Source of the DNA: Pedobacter sp. N36a
GTDB taxonomy: Bacteria > Bacteroidota > Bacteroidia > Sphingobacteriales > Sphingobacteriaceae
Direction of reading: 5' to 3'
Length of the DNA stretch: 64,000 bases
Assembly (NCBI RefSeq): GCF_014472395.1
Contig: NZ_JACSZW010000006.1
Location: 186,001 to 250,000, forward strand
Part shown: one piece after another, positions 46,785 through 55,794 of the stretch
Layout: each line of letters starts with the position of its first letter
How positions within the stretch are numbered: the stretch's first letter is position 1
Position numbers and translations under genes: made by a program
Notes under the pieces: generated by a model
Seen by the model: the letters and a program-made list of their open reading frames with translations, nothing else
What the model was told of the DNA's origin: nothing
The model's database searches: none

Positions 46785-48818
46785 TTAAACTTTCATTCTT
46801 TGGATGCGGAAAGCATTTAGAATGGCTAGTAAAGCCACACCAACATCTGCAATTACCGCTTCCCAAAGGTTAGCGACACCGTCTGCACCTAGAATCAGTA
46901 CCATGATTTTGACCCCCATAGCAAGGATGATGTTCTGCCAAACAATATTTCTGGTGAGCTTGCCGATCTTAATGGCCGCGACTATTTTGGAGGGCTGATC
47001 GTTTTGGATCACAATATCGGCGGTTTCAATGGTTGCATCGCTGCCCAGTCCACCCATTGCAATTCCTGCATCTGCCAATGCCACTACGGGTGCATCATTT
47101 ACGCCATCTCCAACAAATGCCAGTGTCCTTCCTGCGGATTTGAGCTTTTCCACCTGTGTCACTTTGTTTTCAGGAAGAAGGTCACCAAAGGCCTGGTCGA
47201 TGCCTAAAAATGCAGCTACTTTATCTACCACACTTTGTTTATCACCACTCAGCATTACTGTTTTGATATTCAAAGCATGTAAATCTGTAATGGCTTGTTT
47301 TGCATCTGCTTTGACTTCGTCAGCAATGGTCACATAACCTGCAAATTTCTGGTCAATAGCCACTACCACTACAGAGTCTACGATGGCGTTTATGTCTGCA
47401 GGATAAGCAATGCTGAACTTTTTAAGGAGCTTAGCATTACCTGCAAGGACTTCTTTGCCATCAATTAAGCCTTTTAAGCCGTGTCCGGCGATTTCTTCTA
47501 CATGGCCGATCTTATCCTGATTTGGGGCAGTTCCTGCATATTCAGCAATTGCTGTTGCAATCGGGTGCGTTGATTTACTTTCGATCGCCGCGAGCAGCTG
47601 AATGAATTCTTTTTCTTCAATTCCGCTGGCTGTGCTCACTTTCTGCACCTGGAAAACACCTTTAGTCAGGGTGCCGGTTTTATCCATCACCACGGTATCA
47701 ATTTTAGTCATGATGTCTAGGAAGTTTGATCCTTTAAATAGGATTCCATGCCTGGAAGCCAGTCCGATTCCTCCAAAATAACCAAGTGGGATAGATACCA
47801 CTAAGGCACATGGACAGCTGATGACTAAAAATACCAATCCGCGGTAAAACCATTCCTGAAACACATAGTTCGCTACAAAGAAGTAGGGAAGGGTGATGAG
47901 CAGCACTGCGAGCAGGAATACAATTGGTGTATATACTTTGGCAAATCTGGAAATGAAAAGCTGGGTCTGTGATTTCCTGGCTGTGGCATCCTGCACCATT
48001 TCCAGAATCTTGCTGAGCTTACTGTTTTTGAACAGAGATTTCACCTGTACTTGTGCCAGCTGGTTCAAATTGATCATTCCTGCCAGCACCTGATCGCCTT
48101 TGTTTTTGGAATCTGGTTTGCTTTCGCCGGTAAGGGCTGCAGTATTAAATGTTGCTTTTTCGGAGTACAGTACACCATCCAGGGCTACTTTTTCTCCCGG
48201 TTTCACTTGAATGATCTCTTCTATAGCCACTTCTGCAGGAGCAATCGTAGTCACTTTTCCATCGCGGATTACATCTACAATATCGGGCCTGATGTCTAAA
48301 AGTGCTTTAATACTTCTTTTTGCTTTGTTCACGGCACTATCCTGGAACCATTCGCCGATAGAATAGAAGACCATAACTGCCACACCTTCACTGTAAGAGC
48401 CGATGGCAAATGCACCAATGGTGGCTACACTCATCAGAAAAAACTCATTGAAGAAATCGAATCTCATGGCTTTTCTGAAGGCGAGATCCAATACATTGTA
48501 ACCTGCCAAAAGATATGCAGGAACAAAAATGATCAGTTGAGTAACTTGATTAAAGGTAATGTTAAAACCGTATTCTAGCGTTAGCATCACGATGACCACT
48601 GTCAGGGCGGTTAGCAGGGGCCAGTGGCTGGTCCATGATTCCGGTTCCCCAGATCCATGGTAGTGTCCATCATCATCGTCGTGGCTTTCTCCATCATAGT
48701 GGTGCCCATCATGATGCTGATGTCCAGGTTTTGAATGGTCATGAAGGCCATTTTTGGGTTTTTTATCCTGGTTTCTTATAGTAGTTGTTGCGGTTTCTGT
48801 ATTGCAGCAATCTTTCAT
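46785..48818 (-). CDS. Heavy-metal P1B-type ATPase (Zn/Cd/Pb-type exporter)
   Basis: A 677-residue inner-membrane pump. The N-terminus lacks an HMA ferredoxin-like domain. It has a CC pair (DCCNTET) and a His/Asp-rich stretch (HDHSKPGHQHHDGHHYDG) that can bind metal. The actuator has TGES, the membrane site has SCPCALV, and phosphorylation is at D379 in DKTGTLTKG. The HP locus is STHPIA and the hinge is VGDGVNDAPV. CPC plus the N-terminal His tract suggests Zn(II)/Cd(II) efflux. A Fur-family gene lies upstream on the same strand, and an operator-like palindrome overlaps the promoter. Confidence 0.93.
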   Translation of the reverse strand: MKDCCNTETATTTIRNQDKKPKNGLHDHSKPGHQHHDGHHYDGESHDDDDGHYHGSGEPESWTSHWPLLTALTVVIVMLTLEYGFNITFNQVTQLIIFVPAYLLAGYNVLDLAFRKAMRFDFFNEFFLMSVATIGAFAIGSYSEGVAVMVFYSIGEWFQDSAVNKAKRSIKALLDIRPDIVDVIRDGKVTTIAPAEVAIEEIIQVKPGEKVALDGVLYSEKATFNTAALTGESKPDSKNKGDQVLAGMINLNQLAQVQVKSLFKNSKLSKILEMVQDATARKSQTQLFISRFAKVYTPIVFLLAVLLITLPYFFVANYVFQEWFYRGLVFLVISCPCALVVSIPLGYFGGIGLASRHGILFKGSNFLDIMTKIDTVVMDKTGTLTKGVFQVQKVSTASGIEEKEFIQLLAAIESKSTHPIATAIAEYAGTAPNQDKIGHVEEIAGHGLKGLIDGKEVLAGNAKLLKKFSIAYPADINAIVDSVVVVAIDQKFAGYVTIADEVKADAKQAITDLHALNIKTVMLSGDKQSVVDKVAAFLGIDQAFGDLLPENKVTQVEKLKSAGRTLAFVGDGVNDAPVVALADAGIAMGGLGSDATIETADIVIQNDQPSKIVAAIKIGKLTRNIVWQNIILAMGVKIMVLILGADGVANLWEAVIADVGVALLAILNAFRIQRMKV

Positions 48819-48849
48819 AATTATTTGCCTCGTCTTTAAAATTAATATA

Positions 48850-48857
48850 CAAATTTA
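48850..48857 (-). promoter_or_regulatory. Bacteroidota -7 box (TAAATTTG) of the P-type ATPase gene
   Basis: Read on the minus strand, TAAATTTG exactly fits TAnnTTTG and lies 31 bases before the ATPase ATG. The palindrome 48871-48885 occupies the -33 region. Confidence 0.5.
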
Positions 48858-48870
48858 TCAGCAATAATGA

Positions 48871-48885
48871 TGCAATGCTATTGCA
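48871..48885. promoter_or_regulatory. Fur-family-like operator palindrome upstream of the ATPase
   Basis: TGCAAT-GCT-ATTGCA is a perfect 6-3-6 inverted repeat 13 bases upstream of the -7 box. A repressor here would block polymerase. The Fur-family protein encoded next to it is the obvious candidate ligand; an ArsR-type regulator is an alternative because ATTGCAAT also occurs in the ars operators. Confidence 0.5.
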
Positions 48886-48942
48886 ATGTTCATTACAGCA
48901 AGATGAAGATAGTAGGCCAGAAGATGCGGGGTTTAGCAATGG

Positions 48943-49362
48943 CTAATCCGGGTTGCAAAGGTCACATACTCCTTTAATCACAAGATTCATTTCTTCAGAG
49001 CGGAACTTTTTAGGAAGTGTGATCTCTGGATTTTTAGTGTTGGGCAGACAAAAGGTTTCTTTACAGTTATTACAGTAAAAATGTACATGGAGGTCATGAT
49101 GGTGGTCGCTATCACATTCCTCCAGGCACAAAGCATATTTAGTGGTACCTGTCCCACCATCAATATGATGAACCAGTCCTTTTTCTTCAAAAGTTTTCAG
49201 GGTACGGTACAGGGTGATCCTGTCGGATGGCCCCATGCCTTTCTCCAAATCATTCAGACTAATGGCGGTATTTTGCTGCATCAAAAAATCCAGAACCAGC
49301 AGTCGCATAGCAGTGGGGTTGATGTTTTTGTTTTTAAGCCTTTGTTCGATGTCTTTTGTCAT
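48943..49362 (-). CDS. Fur-family metalloregulator
   Basis: A 139-residue winged-helix protein: NINPTAMRLLVLDFLMQQ, SDRITLYRTLKTFEEKGLVHHI, then a His-rich metal site (DSDHHHDLHVHFYCNNC) and two CxxC pairs (CNNC and CDLC) forming the structural zinc site. This is the Fur/Zur/PerR family; Zur-like zinc sensing fits its place between a Zn/Cd ATPase gene and a CzcAB operon. It lies 124 bases upstream of the ATPase start. A TATTTTTG box at 49427-49434 may drive it separately. Confidence 0.92.
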   Translation of the reverse strand: MTKDIEQRLKNKNINPTAMRLLVLDFLMQQNTAISLNDLEKGMGPSDRITLYRTLKTFEEKGLVHHIDGGTGTTKYALCLEECDSDHHHDLHVHFYCNNCKETFCLPNTKNPEITLPKKFRSEEMNLVIKGVCDLCNPD

Positions 49363-49426
49363 TTCCTGATCTCTTATATTTTCAGTGTTCGGATTTTTTA
49401 AGGGCTGTAAATTAGTGCCTATGGTA

Positions 49427-49434
49427 CAAAAATA
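49427..49434 (-). promoter_or_regulatory. Possible -7 box (TATTTTTG) for the Fur-family gene
   Basis: TATTTTTG on the minus strand fits TAnnTTTG, 64 bases before the Fur-family ATG and just after the czcB stop. The -33 element is not clear. Confidence 0.35.
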
Positions 49435-49441
49435 CCGTTTT

Positions 49442-50686
49442 TTAATGGGAGTGAGCGGTTGGAGCTGTAGATTTAGATTGCAGGTAGAATGCTCCCTTTA
49501 TCACTAATTTCGTGTCTTTAAGAAGTTTTTCCAGTGGAGTAATGCTGATATACCCCAATTCTGAAACCCCTGTGACCACCTCTATTTTCTTAAAATGCGT
49601 GCCATGTTCCATTGCTTCTTTAGGGCTTTCTTTTTTAGGGTTTTCATCTGTTTTCCCTTCTTCTTCCAGAATGAAAATATATTCTTTTCCTTCTGCTTTT
49701 ACCACTGCATCAATGGGCACTGCCGTTGTTTTTTCTGTACCTACGCTGATCAATCCTGTGACATACATTCCTGGAATCAGGTTTGGCAGCGGTTTGGTGA
49801 TCACGGCATGAACAATTACGCCTTTGGTATCGTCTTCAAATGATTTGTTGATCCCGATGAGTACACCTTCAATTTGCTGGTTGTCCTGATTGGTGAGTCT
49901 GAAACTTACTTTTTGTCCAACCTGTACTTTGAAAAGGTCTTTCTCATATACGAGTAAGTCGGCATGGATTTTTGAGTTGTCTACAATGTCCATTAAGGAA
50001 GTTCCAGGCTGTACGAAAGCACCGGTAGTCACCTGAATGGTACCTATAGTTCCAGAAATGGGCGCTGTTACCGTCGTCTGTGCAGTGATATTTCCTGTAG
50101 AAACACTTCTTGGAGAAATGCCCAGCTGCTGCAGCTGACGTTCGAGTGCTTTGATTTTTGAAAGTTCCGTATGGTAATTTGCTTCTGCCAGCTGGAAAGA
50201 TTTACCTGTTCCGGCATCTGCGGCTTTCAATTGCTGCTGGCGTTTATATTCTGCATCTACAAAGGCAAATCCATTTTTCGAAGACAGGTAATCCTGCTGC
50301 AGTTTAATCATTTCCTGATTTTCTACTACTGCTAGGGCTTGTCCTTTCTTTACCTGCTGTCCTTCGAGAACATTGATTTTACGAATGATCCCGCCAGAAA
50401 GCAGGTTTACTTTAGCCTCATTTTGAGGTGGTACTGCCAGTTGACCACTTGCTTTTACGACAGCAGTCAGGTTTTTCTCCTGGATCGTGCCGATTTCAAT
50501 CCCTACTGCTTTCATTTGCTGGGCGGTCAACTCAATTTCATCACTAGGTGAAGCCTCGTCTTCATGTACTTCCGTTGCTTCTTTTTCTGCTGATTTTTCT
50601 TTGGTACCGTTGCAAGAGAGGAGCGTGCTGCTCAGCAGTAATGCGATCATTAGGGCAAACGGTAAGTTGTTTTTATATAAGTTCAT
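49442..50686 (-). CDS. czcB: CzcB/CusB-type periplasmic adaptor of heavy-metal RND efflux
   Basis: A 414-residue lipoprotein (lipobox LLSC, C25). It has a membrane-fusion-protein fold with a barrel-sandwich (VLEGQQVKKGQALAVVENQ and APISGTIGTIQVTTGAFVQ), an alpha hairpin between them and a beta barrel. The C-terminal part has a histidine-containing stretch (KEAMEHGTHFKKIEV) and ends in HSH. It couples the RND pump to the outer-membrane channel and may hand metal to the pump. It starts 4 bases after the czcA-czcC fusion gene. Confidence 0.92.
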   Translation of the reverse strand: MNLYKNNLPFALMIALLLSSTLLSCNGTKEKSAEKEATEVHEDEASPSDEIELTAQQMKAVGIEIGTIQEKNLTAVVKASGQLAVPPQNEAKVNLLSGGIIRKINVLEGQQVKKGQALAVVENQEMIKLQQDYLSSKNGFAFVDAEYKRQQQLKAADAGTGKSFQLAEANYHTELSKIKALERQLQQLGISPRSVSTGNITAQTTVTAPISGTIGTIQVTTGAFVQPGTSLMDIVDNSKIHADLLVYEKDLFKVQVGQKVSFRLTNQDNQQIEGVLIGINKSFEDDTKGVIVHAVITKPLPNLIPGMYVTGLISVGTEKTTAVPIDAVVKAEGKEYIFILEEEGKTDENPKKESPKEAMEHGTHFKKIEVVTGVSELGYISITPLEKLLKDTKLVIKGAFYLQSKSTAPTAHSH

Positions 50687-50690
50687 CTGA

Positions 50691-53600
50691 TTATTCTCCT
50701 TTGATAAATGCCAATTGAATGGTGGTTTGGTTGAGCTGATTTAGTGTTTCCAGGTAAGTGATATTGCTTTGAATGGCCAGGGAAATGTTCTGTACATATT
50801 CCATGTAGCCAATTTCTCCCAGATCAAATGATATCTGTGCAATGCGCAGCTGCTCTTTTGACTGCTTTAAACCCACATTGGTGTAATAATCTAGAATTTG
50901 TTTGTTTTTCAGGTATTCCTGGAATATTTGTTCATACTGAATTTCAAACTCACGGGCGGTATTTTGGTAATTAGTTTCCGCCATTTGAACTGCAATTTTC
51001 TCCGCTTTCACTTTTGCCCGGCCAGCACCATTAAACAGGGGAACTGCAACACCAATCTGCATCCCTGCAATGCGGGTTCCAGGGGTATAACTCCGATCGA
51101 TGTTGGCTGGATTGAAAGACTTGATCACCATCTGCTGGCTATAACCAAGGGTGAAATCTGGCATTGCTTTAGATTTTTGGAGGGCGATTTTTGCATTGGC
51201 AATCGCCACTTGCTGCTCCTGATAGCTGAGCATAGGATTTAAGTTTTTCCCGGCTGAATCCAGTTTAACAGCAATTAGCGAAGGTAAATCTGTGGAAGCC
51301 AAAACGATCGGAGACCTGGTGTTCAGCAATTGCTGGATTGTAAGTTCCTGAATTTTCAATTCTGCTGCTGCGGCATTTTTCAAGGCCTGTACTTCCTGAT
51401 ACTTATTTCTGGCGGTCATCAGTTCCAGATTTGAAGTTTCTCCGGATTTATATCTGATTTCAGCTTTTTTAATGAAATTCTGGTAGATGCTATCCTGGAA
51501 GTTCAGCACTTTTAGTGTCTGAATGTAATAAAGGTAGTTGTAATAAGCAGTCTTTGTATCCCTGACCATCTCTGCACGGGAATAATTGAATGCTTTTTCT
51601 GTTAATGCAGTTTCCATCTTGAGCACTTTATTCTGATTTTTATACAATCCAGGCCAGGAGAATGTCTGCGTAACATTTATGGAATTGTCGTTACCACCAC
51701 CACTTGTAGGATCCTGCGCCAATGCAAATTCTGTTTTTGCTGGATCAAAGCCTGATTTTTGCAGTGCTTTAGACTGTGCGATGCCCAATTTGGCAGATTT
51801 CAACTTTAAGTTGTTGTTCACAGCCATTGCGATAATGCTGTCCAGACTAAGTGGTTTACTTTGAGCGTCTGCGGTATTGATGCTGCCAAAGCTGGTTAAA
51901 CCAATTAGTCCAATAATGAACCAGCTTTTTACCATTTGATGGGAATTTGATTTTCGATTTTCTTCTCTTTTTCGGGAGAACAATAGATATAGACAAGGGA
52001 GTACAAACAGGGTGAGTAGGGTCGCGGAAAGCAATCCGCCGATCACTACTGTGGCTAAAGGTTTTTGTACTTCTGCACCTGCGCTGCCAGAAAGTGCCAT
52101 TGGCAGGAAGCCTAGGGAAGCCACAGCGGCGGTCATGATCACCGGCCTTAACCTCACTTTTGTCCCTTCAATTACACGCTGGTAGTTATCGGTCATGCCT
52201 TCTTCTTTCAACTGATTGAAATAGCCTATGAGGACAATTCCATTCAGCACGGCCACGCCAAAGAGTGCAATAAAGCCTACACCAGCAGAAATACTGAATG
52301 GCATATCCCTCAGAATTAAGGCGAAAACGCCGCCAATTGCAGAAAGAGGAATGGCTGTAAAGATGAGTATGGTCTGACTAAATGATTTGAAAGTCATGTA
52401 CAGCAAGCCCGTAATCAAAATCAGCGCAATTGGAACGGCAATAGACAACCTGTCTTTCGCTTTTGTCAGGTTTTCAAATTGCCCGCCATAAGTCAGATAA
52501 TATCCCGAAGGAAGCTTTAGCTGCTCATTTAATATACTTTGAATTTCCGAAACGGTACGTTCTACATCCCTGCCTTTCACGTTAAAGCCAACATAAATTC
52601 TTCGTTTTCCATCTTCTCTGGAGATTTGCGCCGGTGCATTTTTTAGGGTAATGCTGGCCACCTGATTTAGTGGTACCTTATTGCCTGATGGTAATGGAAT
52701 GTAGAGATTTTCAATACTGGAAATGTTCTCACGTAAGTCTCTTTCCAGGCGTACTACCATTTCGAATCTTTTCTCTCCTTCAAAGACAACGCCTGCGGTA
52801 TTCCCTGCAAAAGCGGTTCTTAGCAGCGTATTTACATCAGCAATGCTGAGACCATATTGAGCAATTTTATCACGATCGTATTCCACTACAATTTGCGGAA
52901 GTCCCGTAACCTGCTCAACAAAAGGCTCGTTTACTCCAGGAACAGGAGTAATGAGTTTGGCAATTTTATTGGCCTGTTGTGTCAATATATCGAGGTCTTC
53001 GCCATAGATTTTTATGGCTACATCCTGTCTAACACCAGTCATCAGTTCATTGAAACGCATTTGCATCGGCTGTGTGATTTCTATATTGACACCGGGAAGG
53101 ATTGACAATGCAGCTTCCATTTTCTCCGACATTTCTTCTTTCGTCTTTGCAGAAGTCCATTGTTCTTTCGGTTTCATGGCCACCATCATATCGCCACGCT
53201 CTACCGGCATGGGGTCTGTAGGGATTTCGGCACTTCCAATACGGGTAACTACTTGTTTAACCTCTGGAAACTGCTCTTTCAGGATTTTCTCAGCTTTGCT
53301 AAAAGTTTCCACCACCTGTGTTAAAGAGGTTCCCTGCGACATAGAGATCTCTACCGCGAGGTCACCTTCTTCTAATTGCGGAAGAAATTCTCCTCCCATA
53401 TTATTGAATACCCATAGGGTGATTGCAAACAGTAAAAGGGCTGCTGATATCGTGATTTTTTTGAATTTCAATACTGCTTTTAACGCCGGTTGATAAACTC
53501 GCAGCATCGCATCCATGATTTTATCGGAGATATTGGGTTTATGCTGTGTATTTTTACTCAGGAAAAGGGCGGCCATCATGGGCACGTACGACATAGATAA

Positions 53601-55076
53601 AATGAAAGCACCTACAATAGCGAAAACTACGGTCTGCGCCATTGGTTTAAACATTTTACCTTCAATTCCAACCAATGTCAGCAGGGGAAGGTAGACGATC
53701 AGGATAATGATTTCGCCGAAAGCGGCACTATTTCTGATTTTTGAGGAGGCAGTATATACCTCTTTATCCATTTGCTGATTGGTTAAGGGAATGCTGTCTG
53801 CACTCTGATTTCTGGAGCTGAGCCGGAAGATGATGGCTTCTACAATAATTACCGCTCCATCCACAATCAGTCCGAAATCTATCGCTCCAAGGCTCATTAA
53901 GTTCCCGGATACCCCAAAAAGACGCATCATGGAGAACGCAAATAACATGGAAAGGGGAATTACTGAGGCGACGATCAGGCCGGCTCTCCAGTTACCCAGT
54001 AACAGGAGCAATACGAATATGACAATCAGTGCACCTTCAATCAGGTTTTTTTGCACAGTACTGATCGATCTGCCCACCAATTCAGTACGGTCAATAAAAG
54101 GTTCAATGACTACGCCTTCCGGCAGTGATTTTTGGATTTGTTCAATGCGTCCCTTCACATTTTTGATCACCTCATTGAAGTTTTCTCCTTTGAGCATGAG
54201 TGTGATTCCGGCTACGACTTCACCTTCGCCATCGCGGGTTACGGCGCCATATCTGGTGGCCGATCCAAATTGTACGGTAGCCACATCACGGATAAGGATG
54301 GGAACCCCGCCCATGTTTTTTACGACAATCTTTTCAATATCTGCCAGGCTTTTTACCTGACCTACACCGCGTATGGTATAGGAATTACTTTGCTGTTCAA
54401 TATAGGAACCGCCAGTGTTTTCGTTGTTGTTCTCTAATGCTTTATAGATGTCTGCAATGGTAATGTTGAGGGAATTCAGCTTATCATTGTCGAGGGCAAT
54501 TTCATATTGTTTCACATAACCACCCCAGCCGCTCACTTCGGCTACGCCTTTAGTTCCGGCAAGCTGTGTCCTAACCACCCAGTCCTGTAAAGTTCTGAGG
54601 TCTGTAGCATTATATTTCTTTTCATATCCTTTCTTGGTATGCAATACATATTGGTAAATTTCTCCTAATCCAGTGGTAATCGGGGCTAGAATTGGTTCTG
54701 CCAGTCCTTTTGGGATATTTGCTTCCGCTTCTTTCAGCTGGGCACTAACTTGCTGCCTTGCCCAGTAAATATCAGTATCATCTTCAAAAACGATGGTAAT
54801 CACCGAAATTCCGGACCTGGAAATGGAACGTTTTTCCAGTACCTCCGGGATATTGGCCATGGCCAGTTCGATGGGTGCTGTGATGAATTGTTCGACCTCC
54901 TGGGCACCTAGACTTGGTGCCTGGGTTATAATTTGTACCTGGTTATTAGTGATATCGGGTACGGCATCTATGGGCAATCTGGTTAGTGAATAAATGCCCC
55001 AGATTACCAGGGAAAGTGTCATTAAACCAATGGCCAGTTTATTCTTTATAGAGAATAAAATAATCTTATCAAACAT
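50691..55076 (-). CDS. czcA: CzcA/CusA RND metal pump fused to a TolC-like outer-membrane channel
   Basis: A 1461-residue protein. Residues 1 to about 1035 are a full heavy-metal RND pump: FDKIILFSIKNKLAIG start, two six-helix halves, periplasmic porter domains and the proton-relay segment GAIDFGLIVDGAVIIVEA. Residue 1048 begins a second segment, MVKSWFIIGLIGLTSFGS ending ADAQ, that reads as a signal peptide. It is followed by about 385 residues of TolC-type outer-membrane factor (IQELTIQQLLNTRSP, VAVPLFNGAGRAKVKAEK). Such fusions are common in Bacteroidota; the channel is presumably released by signal peptidase. Substrates are likely Zn, Co, Cd or Cu/Ag. Confidence 0.93.
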   Translation of the reverse strand: MFDKIILFSIKNKLAIGLMTLSLVIWGIYSLTRLPIDAVPDITNNQVQIITQAPSLGAQEVEQFITAPIELAMANIPEVLEKRSISRSGISVITIVFEDDTDIYWARQQVSAQLKEAEANIPKGLAEPILAPITTGLGEIYQYVLHTKKGYEKKYNATDLRTLQDWVVRTQLAGTKGVAEVSGWGGYVKQYEIALDNDKLNSLNITIADIYKALENNNENTGGSYIEQQSNSYTIRGVGQVKSLADIEKIVVKNMGGVPILIRDVATVQFGSATRYGAVTRDGEGEVVAGITLMLKGENFNEVIKNVKGRIEQIQKSLPEGVVIEPFIDRTELVGRSISTVQKNLIEGALIVIFVLLLLLGNWRAGLIVASVIPLSMLFAFSMMRLFGVSGNLMSLGAIDFGLIVDGAVIIVEAIIFRLSSRNQSADSIPLTNQQMDKEVYTASSKIRNSAAFGEIIILIVYLPLLTLVGIEGKMFKPMAQTVVFAIVGAFILSMSYVPMMAALFLSKNTQHKPNISDKIMDAMLRVYQPALKAVLKFKKITISAALLLFAITLWVFNNMGGEFLPQLEEGDLAVEISMSQGTSLTQVVETFSKAEKILKEQFPEVKQVVTRIGSAEIPTDPMPVERGDMMVAMKPKEQWTSAKTKEEMSEKMEAALSILPGVNIEITQPMQMRFNELMTGVRQDVAIKIYGEDLDILTQQANKIAKLITPVPGVNEPFVEQVTGLPQIVVEYDRDKIAQYGLSIADVNTLLRTAFAGNTAGVVFEGEKRFEMVVRLERDLRENISSIENLYIPLPSGNKVPLNQVASITLKNAPAQISREDGKRRIYVGFNVKGRDVERTVSEIQSILNEQLKLPSGYYLTYGGQFENLTKAKDRLSIAVPIALILITGLLYMTFKSFSQTILIFTAIPLSAIGGVFALILRDMPFSISAGVGFIALFGVAVLNGIVLIGYFNQLKEEGMTDNYQRVIEGTKVRLRPVIMTAAVASLGFLPMALSGSAGAEVQKPLATVVIGGLLSATLLTLFVLPCLYLLFSRKREENRKSNSHQMVKSWFIIGLIGLTSFGSINTADAQSKPLSLDSIIAMAVNNNLKLKSAKLGIAQSKALQKSGFDPAKTEFALAQDPTSGGGNDNSINVTQTFSWPGLYKNQNKVLKMETALTEKAFNYSRAEMVRDTKTAYYNYLYYIQTLKVLNFQDSIYQNFIKKAEIRYKSGETSNLELMTARNKYQEVQALKNAAAAELKIQELTIQQLLNTRSPIVLASTDLPSLIAVKLDSAGKNLNPMLSYQEQQVAIANAKIALQKSKAMPDFTLGYSQQMVIKSFNPANIDRSYTPGTRIAGMQIGVAVPLFNGAGRAKVKAEKIAVQMAETNYQNTAREFEIQYEQIFQEYLKNKQILDYYTNVGLKQSKEQLRIAQISFDLGEIGYMEYVQNISLAIQSNITYLETLNQLNQTTIQLAFIKGE

Positions 55077-55145
55077 AAGGGTTTGTCTTATAGCTAAAAA
55101 TAATCAATACGAGGATCCATCAAAAACTGATGAAATGGTGTTGAG

Positions 55146-55466
55146 TTATCCTAACTGAGGCGGTTGCCAGATGTCACCGGAAAAGATCACCAGTGGTGCG
55201 GCAGGAAGGTCAGGGTAGCTGACTTCTTTTTTAGAAAATACGGTAGTGTTAACCAATTGGCTTGGGCTAGGAATAGCAAAAGCCTGGCAAGTGCTGCAAT
55301 GGAAGAAAGGGGAGCAGGTATGTGGCCCTGGGTCCTGATCACAAGGAATCTCCTTTACTTCGCTAATTTGTGTTTGTTGTGTACTAATCTTAGCTTCATC
55401 ATCACAACATGGCCATACTGATAGGGCCATGATGACAATTGTAAATATATAAGCTAAGTACCTCAC
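55146..55466 (-). CDS. Small Cys-rich secreted protein heading the czc operon (DUF6660-like)
   Basis: A 106-residue protein starting at GTG 55466; no ATG is available upstream in frame. A signal-like segment MRYLAYIFTIVIMALSVW precedes PCCDDEAK. Further cysteines follow in IPCDQDPGPHTCSPFFHCSTC, and it ends DIWQPPQLG. Cysteines and histidines suggest periplasmic metal binding. Such proteins regularly precede CzcA genes in Bacteroidota and are annotated DUF6660. It is 69 bases upstream of the czcA fusion. Function is not established. Confidence 0.8.
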   Translation of the reverse strand: MRYLAYIFTIVIMALSVWPCCDDEAKISTQQTQISEVKEIPCDQDPGPHTCSPFFHCSTCQAFAIPSPSQLVNTTVFSKKEVSYPDLPAAPLVIFSGDIWQPPQLG

Positions 55467-55470
55467 GCTG

Positions 55471-55478
55471 CAAACTTA
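55471..55478 (-). promoter_or_regulatory. Bacteroidota -7 box (TAAGTTTG) of the czc operon
   Basis: On the minus strand TAAGTTTGC fits TAnnTTTGC, ending 4 bases before the GTG start of the Cys-rich protein. The message would be leaderless or nearly so. Confidence 0.45.
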
Positions 55479-55570
55479 TATATTTTTTTAAACTACTGAT
55501 CATCTTTTTAACTTTTTTTACTTTGGGTAGAGGTTTATTTCTAAGAGCAGGGTCATTTTAAAGCGCTGTA

Positions 55571-55740
55571 GTTGTGGTCGGGAATAGACCTGTTTTTCTT
55601 GGGGATTCGGAAGGGGTTGCCATAGGGTTGGTATAGTAAACATTGCAGTCACCCTAGGGCAAGCCCTTCCGAACCTCTTCCAGCTCCTACAATAGGGGCG
55701 ATCTCTTCCCGAACACTACCCGACCACTATCGCGTTTTTT
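55571..55740. repeat. Large palindromic intergenic element
   Basis: This fills most of the 328-base gap between acr3 and the czc operon. The inner arms 55603-55629 and 55651-55675 pair over about 24 bases with few mismatches (CGGAAGGGGTTGCC against GGCAAGCCCTTCCG) around a 21-base loop. Outer arms TGGTCGGG (55575-55582) and CCCGACCA (55719-55726) also pair. The right side contains two tandem 11-base units, CCCGAACACTA and CCCGACCACTA. A T-run follows at 55735-55740. It looks like a REP/MITE-type element or a large terminator; no ORF was found in it. Confidence 0.65.
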
Positions 55741-55794
55741 CATGCAGAAAAGCAAACTAGGTTTTCAAGGCTAATCTATCCATTTTTTGTTCGA

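Noticed and set aside
53014..53493. A 159-codon ORF on the plus strand inside the CzcA region
   Set aside because: It is antisense to a strongly conserved RND pump gene and has no motif of its own.
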